From: FEN-1297 sp046706945
Lineage (GTDB): Bacteria > Bacteroidota > Ignavibacteria > Ignavibacteriales > Ignavibacteriaceae
DNA: 7,529 nucleotides
Direction of reading: 5' to 3'
NCBI GenBank assembly: GCA_046706945.1
Contig: JBJKOY010000539.1
Span: 1 to 7,529 of the forward strand
The stretch's first letter is position 1; each line of letters opens with the position of its first letter. Positions 1 through 6,067 of the stretch are shown here, one piece after another. The notes below the pieces were generated by a model. The model saw nothing but the letters and a program-made list of their open reading frames with translations, had not been told where the DNA came from and ran no database searches. A program made the translations under genes and the position numbers.

Positions 1-183
1 AGCGGAACTAATGATCTGAACCCGAAATATTCTCCCAACGGAGCTTATATAATTTTTGAGAACGGTTCAAATGTTGTGGGTTCCTCAAAGGATATTTGGA
101 TAATGAGTAGCATTCCAACAAATAATGCGGATAACAACAGACATTTATTAATTTCCAACGGAGTAATGCCCGATTGGAAATAA
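1..183 (+). CDS. PD40/TolB-like beta-propeller protein, C-terminal end (partial)
   Basis: This is an open frame from the first base to a TAA at 181-183, giving the last 60 residues of a protein that begins outside the window. The segment DLNPKYSPNGAYIIFEN followed by DIWIM is a typical PD40/TolB-type propeller blade: a 'W/Y-SPDG-I-F' strand, then a strand naming what is reported. The closing VMPDWK fits the last blade of such proteins, which often end on 'PDW'. Family knowledge: these propellers occur in TolB, in secreted Ser/Thr-kinase-like or peptidase proteins and in surface lipoproteins, so the blade alone does not give a function. It is convergent with the CDF gene, whose stop codon lies 8 nt away. 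Propeller type is fairly sure; the identity of the whole protein is unknown. Confidence 0.7.
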   Translation, partial: SGTNDLNPKYSPNGAYIIFENGSNVVGSSKDIWIMSSIPTNNADNNRHLLISNGVMPDWK

Positions 184-191
184 TTTTAATT

Positions 192-1100
192 TTATTGATG
201 ATATTCCTTGTGTATTTCATCGTGCTTTTCAAGCGGTTCAAGGTGTGTAACGATATTTATTGGAGTTTTCAGTATCCCCTTCAATGATGTCTCAATTTCA
301 GTTGCAGATTGATGAGCCTTTTCGAGGAGCGTTCCTTTCGGAAACAAAAGATGAAATTCTATCCAGACGGAATTCCCGCTCTCTCGGTACCTCAACTGGT
401 GATACTTTAAACCGCGCTCCCGTATTTCGGAATCAAGCACCTGCCTGATAGAATTCCCGAGCTCGGAACTGCTCTCGTCCATCAAACCGCCGGCAGACCT
501 TCTTATAAGCTTTCCGCCCGACCAAAGGATGTTCAGCGCCGCGATGATCGCAACAATCGGGTCGAAAGGCAGCCATCCGGTAATCAATGTTAATACGAGT
601 CCGACAACCACCCCGAAGCTCGTCCAGGAATCCGTCAGTACGTGCTTCCCGTTTGCAATCAAAATAATAGACCCGGTCTTCTTCCCTTTCCAGACCAGGT
701 ATAAACCAAGCATAAGATTGATTACCGCCGCTCCGAAAGTGAACAGCGTACCCTCGTCGAGGTTCGTAAGCTCGATGCCCGTAATTAACCTGTTGACCGA
801 TACATAAATGATGTAGAAAGCCGCAAGTATTATCAAACCGCCTTCCGCTCCCGCGGAGAAATAGCTAATCTTATCGTGTCCGTAAGGATGACCCTTATCG
901 GCCGGACGGTAGCTCAGCCACAGGCTGAAGACCGCGAAACCTACTCCGAATATATGGACTACGGATTCCGCCGCATCGGATAATATGGCCGACGATTCCG
1001 TTATGCCGTACGCGTACCATTTTATCAGCAGCATCAAAAATCCGATCGTAAACGACAACCGGATAGCAAAGAACTGTTCTTTCTGCCTGGATGTATCCAT
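192..1100 (-). CDS. Cation diffusion facilitator (CDF) family metal transporter
   Basis: This 302-residue inner-membrane protein is predicted to exchange protons for divalent metal ions and export them from the cytoplasm. About six hydrophobic segments (residues 10-200) precede a cytoplasmic C-terminal domain (about 205-290). Aligned by eye with E. coli YiiP, with no gaps through the second helix, it keeps site B in the loop (D68, H71, H75 of PADKGHPYGH) and site C in the tail (H234, H250, H263, H286, with E288 for Asp). H153 and D157 of transport site A are present in HVLTD. The other two site-A positions are E45 and H49 (SDAAESVVH), where YiiP has two Asp; this may alter which metal is carried. 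The GLMDES segment at the end of the last helix and THLEP near the C-terminus are family hallmarks. It is the last gene of an operon, starting 16 nt after marC stops. The ATG has no clear Shine-Dalgarno sequence. Family assignment is very sure; the substrate is not known. Confidence 0.95.
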   Translation of the reverse strand: MDTSRQKEQFFAIRLSFTIGFLMLLIKWYAYGITESSAILSDAAESVVHIFGVGFAVFSLWLSYRPADKGHPYGHDKISYFSAGAEGGLIILAAFYIIYVSVNRLITGIELTNLDEGTLFTFGAAVINLMLGLYLVWKGKKTGSIILIANGKHVLTDSWTSFGVVVGLVLTLITGWLPFDPIVAIIAALNILWSGGKLIRRSAGGLMDESSSELGNSIRQVLDSEIRERGLKYHQLRYRESGNSVWIEFHLLFPKGTLLEKAHQSATEIETSLKGILKTPINIVTHLEPLEKHDEIHKEYHQ

Positions 1101-1116
1101 TGAATTTTTACGTATT

Positions 1117-1755
1117 TTATTTAAAAGACTTGATCGCCCCGTAAATTCCCTGTATCAGCATCTGAGTACCTATTACCGCCAGTATCAGTCCCATTATGCG
1201 GTTGACGACTTTTACGGCGCTTTCCCCGATAAACTTTATCAGCTTTTCCCCGGATACAAAAAAAACATAAGTTATGAGACAAAGGACGGCAAAAGCGCAT
1301 ACCGTAATAGCCGTATCCAAAATCCCGCCCTGAGCCGAAAAATTCATCGCCGTGGCGATAGTTCCCGGTCCGGCCAGTATCGGGATGGCAAGAGGCGAGA
1401 CCGCGACGCTTAGTTCGGCTTCGAGACTTTTTTGCTTATCTTCATCGCTCGGGTTATGCATGGCCGACTGCTCGCCGTGAAGCATGTTGAAACCTATTAC
1501 AAATACCAGTACGCCGCCTGCAATCCGGAGAGCAGGCAGGGTTAATCCGAAAAGTTCAAAGATTAATTTCCCGGCAATACAGCACACAAAAATAATTATA
1601 AACGCTATCAAAAGAGATTTAACCGCGATCTTCTTCTTTGTTTTAACATCATCGTCGGAAGTCAGTCCTATTAATATCGGCGTATTTGCGATCGGGTTCA
1701 TGATTGCAAAAAAGCCCATAAAAACCGATAATATTTGATTAAGCATACTCTGCAT
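1117..1755 (-). CDS. MarC/UPF0056 family integral membrane protein
   Basis: This 212-residue, roughly six-helix inner-membrane protein has the MarC signatures. FAIMNPIANTPIL lies near the N-terminus (residues 16-28), ALRIAGGVLVFVIGFNML at about 75-92, SPLAIPILAGPGTIATAM at 120-137, and NRIMGLILAVIGTQML at the end. The NP motif near the start and the AIPxLAGPG motif in the middle mark two related halves. Length matches the family (about 200-220). Transport function is presumed; the substrate is unknown, and the old link to multiple antibiotic resistance was not upheld for E. coli MarC. I chose the ATG at 1755: it lies one base after the TAA of the upstream gene (TAAAATG), which suggests translational coupling. 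An in-frame ATG at 1746 is also possible. A longer frame opens at 1791, inside the upstream gene, but adds 12 residues unlike the family. The CDF gene follows 16 nt downstream. Confidence 0.9.
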   Translation of the reverse strand: MQSMLNQILSVFMGFFAIMNPIANTPILIGLTSDDDVKTKKKIAVKSLLIAFIIIFVCCIAGKLIFELFGLTLPALRIAGGVLVFVIGFNMLHGEQSAMHNPSDEDKQKSLEAELSVAVSPLAIPILAGPGTIATAMNFSAQGGILDTAITVCAFAVLCLITYVFFVSGEKLIKFIGESAVKVVNRIMGLILAVIGTQMLIQGIYGAIKSFK

Positions 1756-1756
1756 T

Positions 1757-2194
1757 TTAGAGACCCATGCCGTCCAGGATCTCACATGCATAGTTTACAT
1801 AGTTCATGCATTCCTTATCGAATAATTCGTTTTCCGCAAAATAATTCCGCCCTCCTTCGGTGGCAAGATCGCAGCCCAGCAGCTCGTAGCAATTCAAACT
1901 TCCGTATAACAACTTAAACTGGTCCGAAAAAGAATTAACTTTTTCATAAGTTGTATTTTTCGAATTTTCATCGGATTCCCGCGTTTTGCCGTACCTCAAA
2001 CCGATCACCATGTAAGCGCCCGTAACGGCTCCGCAGGTCAACGACTGTCTTGCGCAGCCGGCACCGAATCCGCATGAGATTTTTTTTGCCGCAGTATCGC
2101 TGACGCCGTATTTTTCGCTGTAGGTCGACAGCACCGCCTGGGCGCAATTAAATCCGTCGGCGAAAGTTGCTTTTGCTTTTTCCGCATTTAACAT
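1757..2194 (-). CDS. C_GCAxxG_C_C family cysteine-rich protein
   Basis: This is a 145-residue soluble protein with no signal peptide. The family pattern is clear: FNCAQAV at 15-21, CGFGAGCARQSLTCGAVTGA at 41-60, then a YMVIGLRYG helix, and later NCYELLGCDL at 101-110 and CMNYVNYAC at 129-137. It has eight cysteines: C17, C41, C47, C54, C102, C108, C129 and C137. In the GCAxxG core the final Gly is Ser51. Family members are described only as probable redox-active or metal-binding proteins; no reaction is established. It is the first gene of a three-gene operon with marC and a CDF metal exporter, so a metal or thiol redox role is plausible but inferred. The start at 2194 has the best ribosome-binding site in the window: AGGGGG on the minus strand, five bases before ATG. 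Family sure; function unknown. Confidence 0.88.
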   Translation of the reverse strand: MLNAEKAKATFADGFNCAQAVLSTYSEKYGVSDTAAKKISCGFGAGCARQSLTCGAVTGAYMVIGLRYGKTRESDENSKNTTYEKVNSFSDQFKLLYGSLNCYELLGCDLATEGGRNYFAENELFDKECMNYVNYACEILDGMGL

Positions 2195-2200
2195 AAATGC

Positions 2201-2206
2201 CCCCTA
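2201..2206 (-). promoter_or_regulatory. Shine-Dalgarno sequence of the C_GCAxxG gene
   Basis: Minus-strand AGGGGG lies about five bases before the ATG at 2194. It is a strong purine-rich ribosome-binding site, unlike the weak ones in front of most genes here, and it fixes the start. It sits next to the left arm of an 11-bp inverted repeat (2210-2220). Confidence 0.55.
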
Positions 2207-2209
2207 AAG

Positions 2210-2278
2210 AGTTGTTAAATTTCTCAATTCTTTGAAATCACTTTTTTAACATACTAAATAGGACTTTATTTAACAACT
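2210..2278. repeat. 11-bp inverted repeat flanking the operon promoter
   Basis: AGTTGTTAAAT at 2210-2220 is perfectly complementary in reverse to ATTTAACAACT at 2268-2278, with 47 bp between them. One arm covers the -35 box and the other lies just before the ribosome-binding site of the C_GCAxxG gene. A looping regulator or two separate half-sites could use them. In RNA started near 2240 the right arm would not be transcribed, so a DNA role is more likely than a hairpin. It could still be chance in AT-rich DNA. Confidence 0.4.
2248..2276 (-). promoter_or_regulatory. Candidate sigma70-like promoter of the C_GCAxxG-marC-CDF operon
   Basis: On the minus strand, TTGTTA (2276-2271) and TATGTT (2253-2248) are separated by exactly 17 nt. 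Each matches the sigma70 consensus at four of six positions, including the most conserved ones of the -35 box. Transcription would start near 2240, giving a leader of about 45 nt before the ATG at 2194. The -35 box lies inside the right arm of an 11-bp inverted repeat (2268-2278), so a bound regulator could block it. The prediction is by eye only, and the region is AT-rich. Confidence 0.4.
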
Positions 2279-2344
2279 TAAAGTTAATCTCTTAGTAACG
2301 GAATCCCGGGGAATAAATATCGAGCCGCCGTGTCGGGAATGCCG

Positions 2345-3418
2345 TCAGGCAGGTATGGTCACGGTAAACTTCGAGCCTATGTTCACCCGGCTCTCGACGT
2401 TTATTTTTCCGCCGTGAAGTTCAACAAGTTCTTTTACGATGCTTAAACCCAGCCCTGTAGATTTTTCGCCCGAAGTCCCCTTTCTTCTTGCATGGGAGAA
2501 TTTATTAAACAGTTCGGGAATAACTCCGGGATCAATCCCGATGCCGTTGTCTTCAACACTTATATTTAATCCTTCCGGGGAGCGGTACGAAGAAATCAGG
2601 ATGTATCCCCCGCTGTTTGTGAACTTTATCGAGTTTAGAATTAAGTTGTCGATTATTCTCGCAAACTTCACTTTATCTACTTCCGCAATTGGATCCGAGC
2701 ACAAATCCGTCCGTATATCGATTTGTTTTCTCCTGGCTCTAATCATAAAATGTATAACGGATTCCTCGATTATTTTATTTAAATCCGTCATCGATCTGTG
2801 CAACAGCTCTTCTTCTTCTTCAAGCTCGGCAATTTCAATTAATTCATTTATTATCTCTACCGCAGTATTTAATGCTTCCTGAATATATTTTATTAAATCC
2901 GTTTGGGAAGGATTTGAATTTTCGCTTAACATTTCTATCATTCCCAAAACCGAAGACAAAGGAGATTTTAAGTCGTGTGCAACGGTACCCAGGATTTCAT
3001 TCTTCCGTTTATCCAATTCCTTGTATTCTTTCAGTTTGGAATCTTTATTTTTTACGGAAGTAATATCCTGGCTGATCCCGATCATTTTAATTGGTTTGTT
3101 ATTATCGTCCCTTATAATATTGGCGTTGGTAATTACTACTATAGTCCTGCCGTCGGGAAGGATGCACTTATACTCGCAGTCGAACCTTGTACCGGATTCA
3201 ATACAATTATTGAAATATGCGGCTACTTCGGCCCTGTCGTTCGGATGGATAAGATCCTTTATCTCCTCGTTTCTGTAAACAACACCGGGATTTAATCCCA
3301 ATATTTTAAGCACATTTTCGGAACCGGTCCACGTCTTTTCCACCAGATCCGATTCGAAATAACCGATTGAAGCTATCCCTTCCAGTCCGTTTAAAACTGT
3401 TTTAAGATCAATCTCCAT
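2345..3418 (-). CDS. Soluble PAS-domain sensor histidine kinase
   Basis: Numbered from an upstream in-frame ATG at 3445, residues about 20-130 form a PAS_3-type sensor (the GYFESD, IHPNDR, LPDGR and ISQDIT segments). A short coiled linker (about 131-150) follows, then a HisKA dimerisation domain with phospho-accepting H157 (AHDLKSPLSSVLGMIEML). The ATPase domain has the N box (LILNSIKFTNSGG, N271), G1 (EDNGIGI, 298-304), F box (LFNKFSH), G2 (GLGLSIV, 331-337) and a final GSKFTVTIP. There is no membrane segment or signal peptide, so it senses inside the cell; no receiver or regulator gene is adjacent. I prefer the ATG at 3418, preceded by a G-rich stretch (GGGGGCGGG); the ATG at 3445 has no ribosome-binding site and would add nine residues unlike a PAS start. 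Residues 208-215 carry an unusual acidic run (ELEEEEEL) encoded by GAA repeats. Ligand and partner are unknown. Confidence 0.93.
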   Translation of the reverse strand: MEIDLKTVLNGLEGIASIGYFESDLVEKTWTGSENVLKILGLNPGVVYRNEEIKDLIHPNDRAEVAAYFNNCIESGTRFDCEYKCILPDGRTIVVITNANIIRDDNNKPIKMIGISQDITSVKNKDSKLKEYKELDKRKNEILGTVAHDLKSPLSSVLGMIEMLSENSNPSQTDLIKYIQEALNTAVEIINELIEIAELEEEEELLHRSMTDLNKIIEESVIHFMIRARRKQIDIRTDLCSDPIAEVDKVKFARIIDNLILNSIKFTNSGGYILISSYRSPEGLNISVEDNGIGIDPGVIPELFNKFSHARRKGTSGEKSTGLGLSIVKELVELHGGKINVESRVNIGSKFTVTIPA

Positions 3419-3456
3419 AATTTTTCCCGCCCCCAAACGGAGCATTTTTTCGCGCC

Positions 3457-3486
3457 GTTATATGGTAATAAAATATAAAATTGTAA
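3457..3486 (-). promoter_or_regulatory. Weak candidate promoter of the histidine kinase gene
   Basis: On the minus strand TTACAA (3486-3481) and TATAAC (3462-3457) are 18 nt apart. The -10 box matches at five of six positions, the -35 box at three. A start near 3450 would give a leader of about 30 nt to the preferred ATG at 3418 and leave almost none for the ATG at 3445. A second perfect TATAAT lies at 3534-3529 without a good -35 partner. The whole stretch is AT-rich, so confidence is low. Confidence 0.25.
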
Positions 3487-3574
3487 CGATTTAATCATCT
3501 TTTATAAAATTCCATAATTAATGCCGTGATTATAAGCAATTTTGTGTTATTTTTATTTCTTCCCGGGTTAAATA

Positions 3575-3664
3575 TTACCCTAAACCGGAATTCCTTCTGT
3601 CGTAGAAATGTACGCTTTCCAAATACCGGAGCTTATTCGGCGCCGTAACGACTATATCGCTCAT
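3575..3664 (-). CDS. Possible 29-residue small ORF downstream of the peptidase
   Basis: An ATG 11 nt after the peptidase stop opens a frame reading MSDIVVTAPNKLRYLESV... and ending DRRNSGLG before a TAA. It has no Shine-Dalgarno sequence. The frame stays open upstream, across the peptidase's last codons in another register (the stretch DGKVFEVIPIQ is protein-like), so a TTG start inside the peptidase would give about 41 residues. The base composition here is clearly less AT-rich than the adjacent 3465-3560 stretch and drops back close to this stop codon, which is what a coding remnant or tiny gene would look like. I do not recognise the sequence. It may equally be a degraded gene end or chance. 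Confidence 0.18.
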   Translation of the reverse strand: MSDIVVTAPNKLRYLESVHFYDRRNSGLG

Positions 3665-3675
3665 TTGAATTGGAA

Positions 3676-5664
3676 TTACTTCAAATACTTTACCATCCAA
3701 TCGATCCAGCGCTTGTATACGTCGGTTGTTCTTACGATATCTTCAGGGAAATGGGTATCCGCCGGATAAACGTAGAATTCCGTATTGACCCCGTTGTCTT
3801 TCAGGGCATGATACATTTCATAGCTGTTTACGATCGGCACATTCGGATCGCCTGCGTCTCCCAAAATAAGAGTAGGCGCTTTAACAAATCTTGCATACAC
3901 TATGGGGGATTGTTCACGCCATATATCCCAGTATTTTTTAGACCACGGCGATCCTCCGAAGAAATACAGATCGTAGGTCTGATAATAGGCGATCGTATAA
4001 TCCATTACCCAGTCGTTAAGCGCCGCGCCTTCCACTGCGGCTTTCCATTTATCCGGGTAGTAGCCGTTCAGCCACGAGGTCATGTATCCGCCGTACGACC
4101 AGCCGGATATTCCCATTCGGCTGGTGTCTATAAAACCTTTTTCTATTATTTTGTCCAGACCGGCCATTATATCCTTGCCCGGACCTTCGCCGGTATTTCT
4201 GTATATCGCGTGCTGATATTTATCCCCGAGATTTGTACTTCCTCTGTAGTTCGGCTGGAAGACGAAAAAACCTTTAGCCGCCAGAAGCTGTGAAAGAGCG
4301 GAGAAATGCACGGTGGAAGCCCATTCCGGTCCGCCGTGTATAACAAGCACTACCGGATATTTTTTACCTTCTTTATAATCAACAGGGTAATTTAGTACGC
4401 CGTCTTCTTCGAAGCCGTCCGGCCCATTCCAGTTAATCGATTCGGTTTTACTCAGGGACAGACTATCCGCAAAGCCGTTTAAATTAGTAAGCCTTTCCGG
4501 TTTCCCGGTAAGAGAAGACATGTAATATAATTCCGCGGGATGCGCCGGCGTACTCCCCGTGAACGATATAATTCCCTTTTTAGAAATACTCAGGCTTCCT
4601 TCATCTATTTCAACGTTTCCCGGATTAATCTCTTCGGCTTTCCCGTTCACCGGCTGCTTCCATAAAATATTATGCGTCCCATTCATGCCGGTCAAGAGCA
4701 AATTATCTTCGTCGGGGATCCATTTATAGCTCATAATATTCCGGTCCAGTCCGGATGTAGCATCGAATATTTTCCCGTTATCGTAAACATACACCGCGTT
4801 TCCGTTATTAAGATCTCCGCCGCGGGCTCTCATAAACGCCAGTATTTTACCCGAAGTTGAGTATTGAGGCTGCCCGGAACCTTCATCGCTTATCAGCGTA
4901 TCGATTTTTCCGCCGTTCGTGTCTATTCGGGCAACTACCGAATGCCATGAGTTTCCCTCCCAGACATCAGGGAACAATTGAAAAATAACAGATCCGCCGC
5001 CGGGGCTCCATATCAAAGGCGAGATCGTCTCCTGATCGGTTTGAAGACTTTGCTCCCCTTTTGTCAGCTGCCTGGCCTTGCCTCCTTCCGACGGGACAAT
5101 CCACAAATGCCAGGGCTGAAGAGCCTCGCGCACCATATAATTATTAGCCGTTACCTTGAAAGCATCTTCATGATGTTTGATCTCTTTCGGATTGGGAATC
5201 GTATCCTGAGCGACGTAAGCTATTTTTTTCCCGTCCGGGCTCCAGGTGTATTCCGCTACTCCGGTCTTGGACTCCGTAATCATAACGGGGTCGCCGCCGT
5301 TCATAGGCATAATATAAATTTGGGGTTTTTTTGTGCTCGAATCTTTCGATATAAACGCCAGCCTGCTGCCGTCAGGAGACCAGGATAACCCGGAAATTTC
5401 TTCCCTATGATAGGTTAAACTTCGGAGGGTTCCCTCGTGAATATTTACAAGATCTATCTCCTGATTGTTCTTATCCGTTTTCCAATCGGGTTTAGATTTA
5501 ATGAATGCAATGCGGCTGCCGTCCGGAGATATCTTGGGACTAGCGATACTCACAATTTTTCTTAAATCCTCCAGTCGAAACGGCTTACCCGTTGATTGCG
5601 CCCGGGTAAACGGAGCGGAAGATATTGACAGGCTTAAAATAACCGAGCATATAATTAGCTTCAT
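3676..5664 (-). CDS. Exported S9 family (prolyl oligopeptidase-type) serine peptidase
   Basis: This 662-residue peptidase of the dipeptidyl/acylaminoacyl-peptidase type is predicted to cleave short peptides in the periplasm or outside the cell. Residues 1-22 form a signal peptide (K2, hydrophobic core, cleavage probably after TRA before QS). Then come seven recognisable blade motifs of a PD40 propeller, starting near residues 46, 96, 142, 220, 269, 316 and 361 (SPDGSRIAF, SPDGSRLAF, SPDGKKIAY and looser copies), matching the seven-blade gate of the family. The alpha/beta-hydrolase domain runs from about 415 to the end: HGGP at 443-446 and NYRGS at 472-476, nucleophile S523 in GWSYGGYM, D606 in GDAGDPNVP, and H637 in PADTHFPED. 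All catalytic residues are present. The ATG at 5664 has only a weak purine-rich stretch upstream. It stands alone, divergent from the export operon and 258 nt upstream of the kinase start. The exact cleavage specificity cannot be read from sequence. Confidence 0.95.
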   Translation of the reverse strand: MKLIICSVILSLSISSAPFTRAQSTGKPFRLEDLRKIVSIASPKISPDGSRIAFIKSKPDWKTDKNNQEIDLVNIHEGTLRSLTYHREEISGLSWSPDGSRLAFISKDSSTKKPQIYIMPMNGGDPVMITESKTGVAEYTWSPDGKKIAYVAQDTIPNPKEIKHHEDAFKVTANNYMVREALQPWHLWIVPSEGGKARQLTKGEQSLQTDQETISPLIWSPGGGSVIFQLFPDVWEGNSWHSVVARIDTNGGKIDTLISDEGSGQPQYSTSGKILAFMRARGGDLNNGNAVYVYDNGKIFDATSGLDRNIMSYKWIPDEDNLLLTGMNGTHNILWKQPVNGKAEEINPGNVEIDEGSLSISKKGIISFTGSTPAHPAELYYMSSLTGKPERLTNLNGFADSLSLSKTESINWNGPDGFEEDGVLNYPVDYKEGKKYPVVLVIHGGPEWASTVHFSALSQLLAAKGFFVFQPNYRGSTNLGDKYQHAIYRNTGEGPGKDIMAGLDKIIEKGFIDTSRMGISGWSYGGYMTSWLNGYYPDKWKAAVEGAALNDWVMDYTIAYYQTYDLYFFGGSPWSKKYWDIWREQSPIVYARFVKAPTLILGDAGDPNVPIVNSYEMYHALKDNGVNTEFYVYPADTHFPEDIVRTTDVYKRWIDWMVKYLK

Positions 5665-5706
5665 AATTCTTTTTCCGATGATCTTATTATTAGTTTTCCT
5701 TCGCGC

Positions 5707-5741
5707 CGGGAACGGAAAATTAATTAAAAGAACCGTCCCCG
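5707..5741 (-). promoter_or_regulatory. GC-rich dyad / possible RNA hairpin in the peptidase leader
   Basis: On the minus strand CGGGGACGG (5741-5733) can pair with CCGTTCCCG (5715-5707): nine base pairs with one G-U, around a 17-nt AT-rich loop whose centre is the palindrome TTAATTAA (5720-5727). The 3' arm ends 42 nt before the peptidase ATG. In the plus-strand transcript the G-U becomes an A-C mismatch, so the fold favours the peptidase mRNA. It could be a leader hairpin or a DNA dyad bound by a regulator. No T-run follows, so an intrinsic terminator is unlikely. Confidence 0.4.
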
Positions 5742-5848
5742 TTTCTATTAATGGTGCGAATTTAATAAAAATATTTTATTATCCTTGTAATATATGTTGT
5801 AAATAAATTCTTAAAGTGCTTCATATGTGTCTGCATTTGTTAATTACG

Positions 5849-5875
5849 AAAATTGAACAGCTGAAAATCAATTTT
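5849..5875. repeat. 8-bp perfect inverted repeat beside the repeat array
   Basis: AAAATTGA (5849-5856) and TCAATTTT (5868-5875) are exact reverse complements separated by 11 bp that include CAGCTG. The left arm contains the AATTGA core found in the array units starting at 5893, and the right arm is an inverted copy of it. The stem is AU-rich and weak, so a role as RNA terminator is doubtful. Confidence 0.4.
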
Positions 5876-5892
5876 GACCGGGAAGAGAAGGG

Positions 5893-6020
5893 ATAATCGA
5901 ATGAAGAATAATTGAATAATCGAATGAAGAATAATTGAATAATCGAATAATTGAACAATTGAATACTTGAACAATCGAATTAAGAATTATTGAACAAATG
6001 AATACGGAATGAATAATTGA
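5893..6020 (+). repeat. Degenerate 8-bp tandem array with 7-bp spacers (includes two perfect 23-bp copies)
   Basis: The stretch can be cut completely into short units that all begin with A and end with GA. Twelve are 8-mers (ATAATCGA, ATAATTGA, ACAATTGA, ATACTTGA, ACAATCGA, ATTATTGA, ACAAATGA), three are 7-mers (ATGAAGA twice, ATTAAGA once), and one is an 11-mer (6002-6012). An 8+7+8 block is repeated exactly twice in tandem, at 5893-5915 and 5916-5938, then the pattern decays. A further stray AATAATTGA lies at 6171-6179. Such short-period arrays arise by replication slippage or recombination. The 23-bp block could vary in copy number between strains. Confidence 0.85.
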
Positions 6021-6032
6021 GACAAAACATCT

Positions 6033-6067
6033 CAACAACCAACCACCTACCGCCAACAACCGACACG
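6033..6067 (+). repeat. Degenerate 7-bp tandem array, A/C-rich
   Basis: Five consecutive heptamers, CAACAAC, CAACCAC, CTACCGC, CAACAAC and CGACACG, fit a pattern of C-N-A-C-N-N at the first six positions. The surrounding 6021-6080 stretch is almost free of G and T on the plus strand. This resembles the heptamer short tandem repeats (STRR) known from filamentous cyanobacteria, in type only, not in sequence. It begins 12 bp after the end of the 8-bp array. Confidence 0.6.

Larger units (their letters stand above)
3446..3675. other. Intergenic region between peptidase and histidine kinase genes
   Basis: About 230 bp. The half next to the kinase (3446-3560) is strongly AT-rich and carries the candidate kinase promoter elements. 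The half next to the peptidase is more GC-rich and holds the small ORF described at 3575-3664. An imperfect short stem (CCGGTT against AACCCGG, minus strand, about 3564-3589) follows that ORF but has no T-run after it, so I do not call it a terminator. Confidence 0.5.

Noticed and set aside
529..1413. Plus-strand open frames antisense to the CDF and MarC genes
   Set aside because: They are opposite strongly supported coding sequence and show no family motif.
1756..1791. MarC start at 1791 inside the upstream gene
   Set aside because: The extra 12 residues are hydrophilic and come from the reading of the upstream gene's end; the ATG at 1755 fits family length and coupling.
2300..2344. Terminator after the kinase gene (CCCGGG-containing stretch)
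   Set aside because: Only short, offset complementary pieces are seen, and no T-run follows on the minus strand.
2439..3295. Plus-strand open frames antisense to the kinase
   Set aside because: They lie within a gene with full kinase motifs on the other strand and have no recognisable domain.
3419..3445. Kinase start at 3445
   Set aside because: No ribosome-binding site, too close to the candidate -10 box, and the nine added residues are not PAS-like; the start at 3418 is preferred.
3608..3769. Plus-strand 53-codon frame starting MYAFQIPELIRRR
   Set aside because: More than half of it overlaps the peptidase C-terminus in antisense and it has no ribosome-binding site.
5893..6020. CRISPR array
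   Set aside because: Repeats are 7-23 bp and directly abutting, with no unique spacers and no cas genes.
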